Origin: Clostridium sp. CAG:1013
Lineage (GTDB): Bacteria; Bacillota; Clostridia; Oscillospirales; Acutalibacteraceae
Length of the DNA: 7,343 nucleotides
Direction: 5' to 3'
NCBI GenBank assembly: GCA_000432995.1
Contig: HF972597.1
Span: 1 to 7,343, forward strand
Part shown: one piece after another, positions 1 to 5,561 of the stretch
How the letters are laid out: the number at the start of each line of letters is the position of its first letter
Numbering within the stretch: the first letter of the stretch is position 1
Position numbers and translations under genes: made by a program
Notes under the pieces: model-generated
Told to the model about the DNA's origin: nothing
What the model saw: only the letters and a program-made list of their open reading frames with translations
Databases searched by the model: none

Positions 1-471
1 CAGTTCCCGGGTGGTGGCCATGGGGTTCTTTTGGATCATCTCCCGCAGGGGTTCCCCGTCGGTATTGTAGGAAAGTCCAGCGGTCATGGTCATCAGCTGC
101 CGGATGGTGATGGGCTCCTTGGCGGGATGACTGGGAGCGTCCTGGCTGGGCCAGCCGCCGGCGGTGAAGTCAAAGTTATCCGTCACCCGCACTTGGGCAA
201 ATTCCGGCAGGTAATCGCTGAGCTTGTCCTCCAGACCCAGCTTGCCCTGCTCTACCAGCTGCATCACGCCGGTCATGGTGACCACCTTGGTGCAGGAGTA
301 CAGATCGTACAGCTCATTGCCTTCCACAGACCGCTGGCCCAGGTAATCACTGTGGCCGGCCATGTGCCGGTATACGGTCTCGTGTTCCTTCATGATCTTG
401 AAGTCCAGTCCGGGAACGCCGTACTGTTCCCCAAGGCTGTCCAGATAGCTTGTCAGCGCTTGAAATTCCAT
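1..471 (-). CDS. Class C beta-lactamase-like serine hydrolase, N-terminal part (gene continues beyond the left edge)
   Basis: The 157 visible residues begin MEFQALTSYLDSLGEQYG and carry the SxxK catalytic motif of the class C beta-lactamase / penicillin-binding-protein-like superfamily (S59-C-T-K62, in the context LYDLYSCTKVVT). After it come the family-typical VEQGKLGLEDKLSDYLPEF stretch and a QLMTMTAGLSY segment resembling the LLTHTSGL signature. S59 would be the acylated nucleophile and K62 the general base. The later Tyr-x-Asn and KTG-like motifs lie outside the window. There is no signal peptide, so a cytoplasmic esterase or peptidase-like role is more likely than antibiotic resistance; the substrate cannot be read from sequence. 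The ATG has GGAAAGGAG (481-489) 9 bases upstream. The gene is transcribed away from the sugar locus, and its GC (roughly 60% in sampled lines) is above that of the kinase gene, so it may not belong to the same functional unit. Confidence 0.9.
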   Translation of the reverse strand, partial: MEFQALTSYLDSLGEQYGVPGLDFKIMKEHETVYRHMAGHSDYLGQRSVEGNELYDLYSCTKVVTMTGVMQLVEQGKLGLEDKLSDYLPEFAQVRVTDNFDFTAGGWPSQDAPSHPAKEPITIRQLMTMTAGLSYNTDGEPLREMIQKNPMATTREL

Positions 472-495
472 GGGGGAAAACTCCTTTCCATACAG

Positions 496-517
496 AGCCG
501 GGCACAGTGTCCCGGCT
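496..517 (-). repeat. GC-rich hairpin in the hydrolase 5' leader
   Basis: AGCCGGG and CCCGGCT arms (7 bp) flank an 8-base loop, within the predicted leader and 6 bases upstream of the ribosome site (481-489). It could set spacing or modulate translation, but no T-tract or known riboswitch pattern is present. The role is unknown. Confidence 0.4.
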
Positions 518-543
518 TCCTCCACCTGATGTTTTATGGTTCT

Positions 544-572
544 ATTGTAGCAGACGAAAGGGGATTTGTCAG
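544..572 (-). promoter_or_regulatory. Promoter of the serine hydrolase gene (extended -10)
   Basis: Read on the minus strand, CTGACA (567-572) is followed after exactly 17 bases by TACAAT (544-549), with TG at the extended -10 position (TGCTACAAT). Both hexamers match the sigma-A consensus at five of six positions. The predicted transcript starts near 537, giving a leader of about 65 bases before the ATG at 471. Confidence 0.7.
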
Positions 573-700
573 GAGGAAAGGGAGAAAAAATCAAAGCAAA
601 GGGTTTTAGCTGTGGGAAACTAATGATATCCGGTACTTCTCTTTTGGAACCAGGAAAGAGGAGTTTTCCTAAGACATACCCAATGTCATGATGGGAAAAG

Positions 701-733
701 AAGGTTGCCGCAATCTGCGGTAGTCCTCTTTTT
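701..733. terminator. Terminator-like hairpin with T-tract
   Basis: CCGCA (708-712) and TGCGG (716-720) form a tight stem with a 3-base loop and a G-T pair outside it. Imperfect AGG/CCT pairing (701-704 with 725-728) may extend it, and the right side ends in a run of five T (729-733). The reverse strand also ends in a T-rich stretch (CCTTCTTTT), so it could act either way. No rightward gene precedes it in the window, so its function is uncertain. Confidence 0.35.
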
Positions 734-756
734 AATTCCTTTCCGGAGGAGAGAAG

Positions 757-784
757 AACTAAAAAAAGATATTTTTTCCTAGTT
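757..784. repeat. 28-bp imperfect AT-rich inverted repeat upstream of the glycosidase gene
   Basis: AACTA (757-761) and TAGTT (780-784) are the outer arms of a dyad centred between 770 and 771, whose interior is A-tract against T-tract. Eleven of 14 base pairs match. It lies about 130-155 bases upstream of the predicted glycosidase -10. The right arm CCTAGTT (778-784) also has an inverted copy, AACTAGG, at 837-843. It could be an operator or simply a curved AT-rich stretch. Confidence 0.4.
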
Positions 785-851
785 AAAAAAATGGATTGCA
801 GCAAAATATCTAGGTATCTAACACAAAAAATGATAAAACTAGGCTGATTGC

Positions 852-890
852 TTAATTTTGTTGGAAAAGAGGAAAATTCTGTTTGTTTTC
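852..890 (+). promoter_or_regulatory. Candidate response-regulator binding block upstream of the glycosidase gene (matches 5429-5467)
   Basis: These 39 bases align without gaps to 5429-5467 upstream of the permease operon, with 29 identities, including an identical TTAATTTTGT at the left end and a shared CTGTTT. Both copies contain TGT triplets 21 bases apart (859-861 and 880-882 here), the two-helical-turn spacing typical of tandem AraC-family sites. The block ends where a -35 box would lie, and no good -35 is present. It is inferred, not shown, to be the operator of the regulator encoded at 2457-3521. Confidence 0.5.
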
Positions 891-913
891 CGCGGAGGGT
901 GAAAATGATATCC

Positions 914-919
914 TATAAT
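914..919 (+). promoter_or_regulatory. Candidate -10 box of the glycosidase gene
   Basis: A perfect TATAAT lies 44 bases upstream of the chosen ATG. No recognisable -35 lies 16-18 bases upstream, where the sequence is around CGCGGA. That suits an activator-dependent promoter but also leaves room for chance. An alternative -10, TATCCT at 909-914, aligns exactly with the TACAAT at 5486-5491 when the two conserved upstream blocks are superimposed. Confidence 0.4.
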
Positions 920-920
920 T

Positions 921-937
921 GCTCCCAAACAGGGAGC
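921..937. repeat. Perfect 6-bp inverted repeat at or near the transcription start of the glycosidase gene
   Basis: GCTCCC (921-926), a 5-base AAACA loop and GGGAGC (932-937). If transcription starts upstream, this is a leader hairpin, and its left arm could alternatively pair with the ribosome site GGGAGGAG (947-954). If the TATAAT at 914-919 is used, the start falls inside the left arm and the element would act as a DNA dyad instead. Confidence 0.45.
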
Positions 938-946
938 TTAAAAAAA

Positions 947-954
947 GGGAGGAG
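947..954 (+). promoter_or_regulatory. Ribosome binding site that decides the glycosidase start
   Basis: GGGAGGAG sits 9 bases before the in-frame ATG at 964. The upstream in-frame TTG at 919 has no ribosome site and overlaps the -10 candidate. The ATG at 959 is in another frame and only 4 bases from this site. The start at 964 is therefore preferred. Confidence 0.85.
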
Positions 955-963
955 CTGAATGAA

Positions 964-2334
964 ATGGGTGTACGGTACAATCCGAATCCCGCAAGGATCA
1001 CCGAGCCATTGTTTCAAGTGGAAAAGTTGGAAGAGTCTTCGCTGTATACGGTGGTCTGCGGTGGAAAACAGCTGAAAGTGTATCATACAGACAGCTTTGA
1101 TTATGTGATCCCGGTGGTGGAGGACGACTCCCCCTTGGAGCTGAAGGTCCAGGTATCCCGTGAGTTCCAGCAGGCGGTATTTCGGCCGGCGAAAGCTGGG
1201 ATCCAGGCCCAGATCTCCGGCAGCGAGATCTCTTTCACGCTTAAAAAACCGGGAAAGGTGACTCTGGAACTGGATGGGGACTTGAAAACTCCCTTGTTCA
1301 TTTTGTGTACTAAGAGAGTTCCTAAGCCGGAAAAGGTGGATTATCTGTTTGAAAGCGGAAAGGTCTACAATGTGGGCACCTTGAAAATGAAGGCAGGGGA
1401 AACCGCCTATCTGGAAGAGGGAAGCGTGGTCTGCGGCTGTGTGAGCGCTTTGTTTGCCCATGGTATGCGCATTTTGGGCAACGGCATCTTAAATGGATGC
1501 GTTTGGCATCCGAAAGAGGAAAACGGTGGAGGCAGGCCCATGATCCGCATGGTGTTCTGCGACGATGTAAAGATTCAGGGCATCACCATTGTGGACGGAG
1601 GCTCCTGGCACGTGGTTCCCGGTGCCTGCAAAAACTTGGAGATCCAGGATGTGAACATCATGTCCCGGGTGTGCACGGGCGACGGCATCGATATTGTGGG
1701 ATGCGAGCATGTAGTCCTGCGGGATTCCTTCATCCGGGCATCTGATGACTGTGTGTGCATCAAGGCGGCCAGCTATCCTGATCCCGCCGCCAACAGGAAC
1801 GTGAAGGACATTTTGGTAGAGCGGTGCGTATTGTGGAACGCCGAACCTGGAAACGCGGTGGAGATCGGGTATGAAGTGCGCTGTGACGAAGTGTGCGATA
1901 TCACCTTCCGGGATCTGGACATTGTTCACTGCGAATACGAAGGGAATCAGTCCGGAGGCGTGCTGACTATTCACAACGCGGATCGGGCGTATATCCACAA
2001 TATCGTCTATGAGGATATCCGCATTGAGGACGCCCAGGAGAAATTTATCGACATCAAGGTATTGGATTCCAAGTATTCTCTGGACCGGAAACGGGGCAGT
2101 GTGGAGGACGTGTACTTTAAAAACATCGAGATATTGAACGGCATGTTCCCCGTCTCCATTATCCGGGGATTTGAAATGCACACCGAAATGAGCCGTCCTC
2201 GGAACATCCATTTTGACAACGTGGTGGTCTTGGGTGAAAAGATTACTTCCCCCAATGAGCTTCGCATGGTGGTGGAATTGGCCCACGATCTTTGGTTTGA
2301 GGACAAGGTTTACTCGAAGAAGAATCCTTTCTGA
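964..2334 (+). CDS. GH28-like (polygalacturonase-like) parallel beta-helix glycoside hydrolase, cytoplasmic
   Basis: The 456-residue protein has an N-terminal beta-rich region (about 1-115) followed by a right-handed parallel beta-helix (about 130-450) with repeated short strands such as VKIQGITIVDG and LEIQDVNIMS. The candidate active site is G239-D-G-I-D243 together with S260-D-D262. These align in order with the NTDG and DD motifs whose aspartates do acid/base catalysis in GH28 enzymes. The third motif, GHG in classical polygalacturonases, appears here only as GNAVEIGYE (297-304), and no clear RIK is seen. There is no signal peptide or membrane segment, so it would act inside the cell, probably on imported uronic-acid or other oligosaccharides. 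The ATG follows a strong ribosome site. A long hairpin and 122 bases separate it from the regulator gene on the same strand. Substrate is inferred only; a different hydrolase or lyase chemistry on the same fold is possible. Confidence 0.8.
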   Translation: MGVRYNPNPARITEPLFQVEKLEESSLYTVVCGGKQLKVYHTDSFDYVIPVVEDDSPLELKVQVSREFQQAVFRPAKAGIQAQISGSEISFTLKKPGKVTLELDGDLKTPLFILCTKRVPKPEKVDYLFESGKVYNVGTLKMKAGETAYLEEGSVVCGCVSALFAHGMRILGNGILNGCVWHPKEENGGGRPMIRMVFCDDVKIQGITIVDGGSWHVVPGACKNLEIQDVNIMSRVCTGDGIDIVGCEHVVLRDSFIRASDDCVCIKAASYPDPAANRNVKDILVERCVLWNAEPGNAVEIGYEVRCDEVCDITFRDLDIVHCEYEGNQSGGVLTIHNADRAYIHNIVYEDIRIEDAQEKFIDIKVLDSKYSLDRKRGSVEDVYFKNIEILNGMFPVSIIRGFEMHTEMSRPRNIHFDNVVVLGEKITSPNELRMVVELAHDLWFEDKVYSKKNPF

Positions 2335-2371
2335 GAATGAAGGGATCCTGGAAGAACACATACACAGACAA

Positions 2372-2415
2372 AAGACAAAACATCAGGAGACAGAACTCTC
2401 TTGATGTTTTGTCTT
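2372..2415. repeat. Long stem-loop between glycosidase and regulator genes (about 19 bp stem)
   Basis: AAGACAAAACATCA (2372-2385) pairs perfectly with TGATGTTTTGTCTT (2402-2415). The stem continues inward through a G-T and four more pairs (GAGA with TCTC-type pairing) to a 6-base loop. It lies 38 bases after the glycosidase stop and ends 21 bases before the regulator ribosome site. No T-tract follows on the plus strand and the stem base is AT-rich, so it is not a classic intrinsic terminator. It could terminate weakly, protect an upstream 3' end, or set differential expression of the two genes. The left arm also contains AGACAAA twice in tandem (2366-2379). Confidence 0.6.
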
Positions 2416-2456
2416 GCGTTCATATTTCAGCACTATAAGGAGGGACGGGAATCAGT

Positions 2457-3521
2457 ATGTATACGGTAGTGATCATCGATGACGAGCCATGGGCGTTGCA
2501 GGGGTTGGCGGAAATTATAGATTGGAGCAGGGAAGGTTTTTCCGTTGTGGGCCAGTTTACCGATCCGGAGGAAGCTTTTGAATTCCTGTGCGAAAAAGAA
2601 CCGGATGTGGTGTTTACAGATATTCGGATGCCCGGCCTTTCCGGGCTGGATCTTATAGAGATGTCCCAGAAAAAGGGACTGAAATGCGAGTTTGTGCTGA
2701 TCAGCTCCTATGAAGATTTTGAGGCGGCGCAGAAAGGGATTCGCCTACATGTGTGGGAATATATTTTAAAGCCCTACAACGCGGGAGATATTTGCAATGC
2801 CGCAAAAATGCTGCTGCGTCATCTGGGAGAGCGGAATGACCTTGTAAGCGTAGAATGGAATGATCCTTCCGAAGAGATCCTGCGCAAAGCGGAACCGCTC
2901 CAAAATCAGATGGAGAACTATCAAACAGAGGTCTTGTACCTTTGTTCTCATCCCTGCGAAGAACCGGAGGTGCCCAAAGAAGAAAAATGGATCCCCCTTT
3001 TGGTCAAAGGTGCCGGTGGAGCGTATCTGAGAGCGTCTTCGGGATCCCGCATGACTTGGCCCAGCCTGCCCCAGGAAGATCAGCGAAAGTGGGGGATCAG
3101 CCGAGAGCACAAGGAGGGAATATCCGCACTGCCCCAGATGATCCAAGAAGCCTGGTATGCGTTGTGGGGAGAATTTACCTATTCCAGCAAGAAAAATGTG
3201 GGGGAGATCCAGTTTTATCTCTGCGAAAATATGAGAGAAGAACTCTCCTTAGGGGCAGTGGCGGAGAAGTTCCATTTTTCCGAACCCTATTTTTGCGCCC
3301 TGTTCAAAAAGGGGACCGGTATGTCGGTCATCCATTTTGTCCAGCATGTGCGCATCCACTACGGGTCGTATCTGATCCGAAGCAGCGGGAAAAAGCTCCA
3401 GGAGATCGCGGAAGAAGTAGGGTTTGGAAATTACAGCTATTTTGGGAAACTGTTTAAAAGATACATCGGACAAACCCCCGAAGCCTATCGGGAAGGCTCC
3501 GAAGGAAATTTAGGGATATAA
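2457..3521 (+). CDS. YesN-type response regulator (receiver domain plus AraC-family DNA-binding domain)
   Basis: The 354-residue protein opens with a CheY-like receiver domain (about 1-122): acidic pocket D8-D9, phospho-accepting D55 in VVFTDIRMPGLSG, S83-S84 and the conserved K105 in YILKPY. A shorter than usual linker (about 125-245) has no domain I recognise. The C-terminus (about 249-346) is an AraC/XylS double helix-turn-helix, with LSLGAVAEKFHFSEPYFCALFKK as the first HTH and LQEIAEEVGFGNYSYFGKLFKR as the second, ending in the family-typical GQTPEAYR. Phosphorylation by the kinase encoded at 3485-5248 would switch on transcription of sugar genes. The ATG is preceded by AAGGAGGG (2437-2444) with a rather long 12-base spacer. 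No separate promoter is convincing, so it may be co-transcribed with the glycosidase. Its last 37 bases overlap the convergent kinase gene. YesN relatives often exceed 500 residues, so this is a compact member. Confidence 0.93.
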   Translation: MYTVVIIDDEPWALQGLAEIIDWSREGFSVVGQFTDPEEAFEFLCEKEPDVVFTDIRMPGLSGLDLIEMSQKKGLKCEFVLISSYEDFEAAQKGIRLHVWEYILKPYNAGDICNAAKMLLRHLGERNDLVSVEWNDPSEEILRKAEPLQNQMENYQTEVLYLCSHPCEEPEVPKEEKWIPLLVKGAGGAYLRASSGSRMTWPSLPQEDQRKWGISREHKEGISALPQMIQEAWYALWGEFTYSSKKNVGEIQFYLCENMREELSLGAVAEKFHFSEPYFCALFKKGTGMSVIHFVQHVRIHYGSYLIRSSGKKLQEIAEEVGFGNYSYFGKLFKRYIGQTPEAYREGSEGNLGI

Positions 3522-5248
3522 AGAGTGATGGCAGTGTAGTGGTTTTCCTGGGAACGCAGGGAAAACCGGAAACCTTCCCCATAAAACAAACGCAGACGAT
3601 GAAGAACATTGTCAAGACCAATGTGGTCATTTTGAAGTGCTTCACCCTCTTGAAAACTGCGCTGGTCCAGTTCCTGGAGTTTTTCAGGGGGGATCCCCAT
3701 TCCGTTATCCACCACGGAAAGGAAAAGTATACCGTTTTCCTCGTTTACCCGGCCCTGTATGAGAAGAATACAGGGTCTTCTTTTTCTGCGAAAACCATGG
3801 GTGATGGAGTTTTCCACCAAGGGCTGCAACACCATGGAAAGAAGAGGATGGCGCAGTGCTTCCTGTGAGACCTCTACCCGCAGTTCATAGCGCTGGGGTG
3901 TACGCATATCCATTACGTTGAAATAATGCTGCACATGGTTCAGCTCTTCCCTCAGAGACACTACCAGGCTACTCCGAAGGCTGTAACGGAAAAGACTGGC
4001 CAAGGAGGTGAGCATGTTCTCCAAGATAGGAACTTGGTAATGATGGGCCATGCTCCGCATGCTTTCCAAGGTGTTGAAGAGAAAATGAGGGCTGATCTGG
4101 TTTTTATAGGCGTTTAACTGGGCTTGTTTTTGCGCCAGCGTGGTCTGGTACAGTGTGTGGGACATTTCCTGCTGACGGCGGTTGGAGGTCTCCAATACCT
4201 CTAGGGTCCGGTTGACGCTTTCGGCCACATATCGTAGATCGCTTAGTTTGGGAAGAGTCAGTGTTTTTTTAATCCCTGCCTGGATATCACGCATATCCGT
4301 AACCATCTGTTTTACGGGCACGGAAATATGATGGAGGATAAACCAGGTGGAAAATACTAGACAAGCGCAGGTAATCAAAAGAACCGCCGTACCGATATTT
4401 CGTGCCATGGCACTGTTTTGAAGAAGATCCGCGGTGGGAACCAGATCTACAATGGACATGTCCAAGTTTTCCAGCATCACCGTGTGGCAGGTAAAGTCAA
4501 CTCCTCCCAGCCGGAAATTGCGGTGGTTTTCCTCTTGCAACGCCTCCATTTCCGCTTGAGAGACTTCCCTGCTGGTGTACACTACGTCATCACGGTAAAG
4601 GATAGCCTTGATTTCCCCCGCATAATTCCCGGAGGAAGACAGGCCGGCTAAAACATTGATATCGATCAGTGCCATCCCAAACGCGTACTCGTTGGAAACG
4701 TATCCGGGAAGCAGCGTGTTATGCACCTGAAAGCAGTAAACAAGCTGGGGCAGTTGATTGGAATCATCCTCGGGAGGAATGGTGAGAAAGAAGGAATCGT
4801 GGGACATATTCTGGTTTTGCTGGATGATCTTCTCTGCGAACTGCTGGTAGCGGTATTTCCCGGCGGTTCCGGAATAAAAAGTGTGACCGTAGGGGCTGGT
4901 GATAATGACCTCGGTGATCATGGGGGAGGCCATTTTCAAATAATCCAAAAGCTGATTGCAACCAGAGATGTTATTGAGATATACCAGAGGATCATTGCTG
5001 AAGAGAATCTCCTGCATGTTGGAGAAATAGGAGAGCTGGATGACGCTTTGTTCCACGCTTTGAAACTGAGCGTCCAGCTGGGTTTCAATGCTTTCGGAAA
5101 AAGTTTGAAAGGAGCTTTCAAACTGATCTTGGGAAAAGGTGTAAATGAACAGATAGTACAGCAGGGAAATGATAAGCAGAAAAAGCAGCATAATAGCAAG
5201 GCTGATCTGCAACAGACGTTTGATGGAAAGGGAACATTTAACGGTCAT
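3485..5248 (-). CDS. YesM/LytS-type membrane sensor histidine kinase
   Basis: The 587-residue inner-membrane kinase has a first membrane helix at about 12-36, an extracytoplasmic sensor region (about 40-282, dCache-like by position, in which TEVIITSPYGHTFYSG resembles the family's sensor core), a second helix (about 285-306) and a HAMP linker (about 307-355). The histidine phosphorylation motif follows, with H388 in QISPHFLFN. The ATPase domain shows the N box LQPLVENSITHG (475-485) and the G1 motif DNGMGIP (514-520), then GLDNVLHRLRLFYG. This is the HPK7-type set that pairs with AraC-type regulators. The start chosen has AAGGAG (5256-5261) 7 bases upstream. A longer reading from 5383 would add 45 residues but overlaps the candidate promoter and lacks a ribosome site. 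The gene converges on its regulator gene and overlaps it by 37 bases, instead of lying in tandem as usual. Ligand unknown; a sugar or oligouronide signal is inferred from neighbours. Confidence 0.93.
   Translation of the reverse strand: MTVKCSLSIKRLLQISLAIMLLFLLIISLLYYLFIYTFSQDQFESSFQTFSESIETQLDAQFQSVEQSVIQLSYFSNMQEILFSNDPLVYLNNISGCNQLLDYLKMASPMITEVIITSPYGHTFYSGTAGKYRYQQFAEKIIQQNQNMSHDSFFLTIPPEDDSNQLPQLVYCFQVHNTLLPGYVSNEYAFGMALIDINVLAGLSSSGNYAGEIKAILYRDDVVYTSREVSQAEMEALQEENHRNFRLGGVDFTCHTVMLENLDMSIVDLVPTADLLQNSAMARNIGTAVLLITCACLVFSTWFILHHISVPVKQMVTDMRDIQAGIKKTLTLPKLSDLRYVAESVNRTLEVLETSNRRQQEMSHTLYQTTLAQKQAQLNAYKNQISPHFLFNTLESMRSMAHHYQVPILENMLTSLASLFRYSLRSSLVVSLREELNHVQHYFNVMDMRTPQRYELRVEVSQEALRHPLLSMVLQPLVENSITHGFRRKRRPCILLIQGRVNEENGILFLSVVDNGMGIPPEKLQELDQRSFQEGEALQNDHIGLDNVLHRLRLFYGEGFRFSLRSQENHYTAITLYIPKFPSEPSR
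3541..3567. repeat. Bulged hairpin inside the kinase 3' coding region, just past the regulator stop
   Basis: GGTTTTCCTG (3541-3550) pairs with CAGG plus AAAACC (3557-3567, one bulged G) around a 6-base loop. It begins 20 bases after the regulator stop codon, so a rightward transcript could carry it near its 3' end, although no T-tract follows. In the kinase reading direction it lies within codons for the last ATPase strands. Confidence 0.45.
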
Positions 5249-5255
5249 GGGCAGT

Positions 5256-5261
5256 CTCCTT
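5256..5261 (-). promoter_or_regulatory. Ribosome binding site that decides the kinase start
   Basis: On the minus strand AAGGAG is followed after 7 bases by the ATG at 5246-5248 (MTVKCSLSIKRLLQ). This places a short basic N-terminus directly before the first membrane helix, as expected for the family. Alternative in-frame ATGs upstream lack such a site. Confidence 0.85.
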
Positions 5262-5354
5262 TGCATGGATGGGAAGAATGCCTTTGAGTATACCTTTTCC
5301 CTGAGGGGAAGTAAAGAAACAGAATTATGGTATGTGGGTGGAATCAAAGGAAAG

Positions 5355-5383
5355 ACTGTGGCAAGGACAAAAGGGATTGTCAA
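5355..5383 (-). promoter_or_regulatory. Candidate promoter of the kinase gene
   Basis: On the minus strand a perfect TTGACA (5378-5383) is followed after 17 bases by CACAGT (5355-5360), a weak -10 that is preceded by TGC, the extended -10 signature. Transcription would start near 5348, about 100 bases before the ATG. The weak hexamer suggests modest basal expression, which suits a sensor gene. Confidence 0.4.
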
Positions 5384-5428
5384 AATTCCTAGATTTAGAG
5401 AATAGAATAGAGAAATTTTAGCAAAAGA

Positions 5429-5467
5429 TTAATTTTGTGAGAGAAGTGCAAAAAGCTGTTTCTGTGC
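5429..5467 (+). promoter_or_regulatory. Candidate response-regulator binding block upstream of the permease operon (matches 852-890)
   Basis: This is the counterpart of the block at 852-890, with 29 of 39 ungapped identities. Two TGT triplets (5436-5438 and 5457-5459) are 21 bases apart, as in the other copy. Relative to the predicted start near 5498 it spans about -69 to -31, the position expected for an AraC-type activator contacting RNA polymerase at a weak -35. It also lies between the divergent kinase and permease genes, so it could affect both. Confidence 0.5.
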
Positions 5468-5491
5468 AAGCAGAAGATCTTTCGATACAAT
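5463..5491 (+). promoter_or_regulatory. Candidate promoter of the permease operon
   Basis: TACAAT (5486-5491) is a good -10. Seventeen bases upstream the -35 position holds TGTGCA (5463-5468), with only three of six consensus bases, so activation is probably needed. The predicted start near 5498 leaves a leader of about 64 bases. Confidence 0.5.
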
Positions 5492-5507
5492 AAAAGCATA
5501 GATTTTG

Positions 5508-5532
5508 GAAATTTCCTTAGCGAAATTTAGCC
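5508..5532 (+). repeat. Tandem GAAATTT...TAGC direct repeats in the permease leader
   Basis: GAAATTTCCTTAGC (5508-5521) is followed directly by GAAATTTAGCC (5522-5532). A third related copy, GAAATTTTAGC, lies at 5412-5422, just upstream of the conserved block. The first copy is also part of the perfect palindrome GGAAATTTCC (5507-5516). The two adjacent copies are downstream of the predicted start, where a bound protein would repress, or they may be leader RNA. No function is known. Confidence 0.45.
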
Positions 5533-5561
5533 AAATATCCTAAAAGAGAGGGCGGAGGAAT

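Noticed and set aside
31..609. 192-codon open frame on the plus strand opposite the hydrolase
   Set aside because: Its translation is low-complexity, rich in His/Gly/Gln and resembles no family, while the minus strand gives a clear SxxK hydrolase with a ribosome site and promoter.
1..900. Island boundary suggested by higher GC in the hydrolase gene than in the kinase gene
   Set aside because: The glycosidase and permeases are intermediate in GC and no integration mark or repeat was found, so the difference may be ordinary gene-to-gene variation.
919..963. 15-residue N-terminal extension of the glycosidase from a TTG
   Set aside because: There is no ribosome site before the TTG, it overlaps the -10 candidate, and a strong site precedes the ATG at 964.
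1489..2361. 290-codon open frame on the minus strand inside the glycosidase gene
   Set aside because: It is antisense to a beta-helix protein with recognisable motifs and has no ribosome site or plausible domain; it reflects codon bias on the other strand.
2410..2439. Promoter TTGTCT, 18 bases, TATAAG before the regulator gene
   Set aside because: Transcription would start near 2446, after the ribosome site at 2437-2444, which would leave the regulator mRNA without it.
4721..5287. 188-codon plus-strand frame opposite the kinase sensor region
   Set aside because: No ribosome site and no recognisable domain; the opposite strand is a well-supported kinase.
5249..5383. 45-residue N-terminal extension of the kinase
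   Set aside because: It overlaps the likely promoter, has no ribosome site, and would put a non-family stretch before the first membrane helix.
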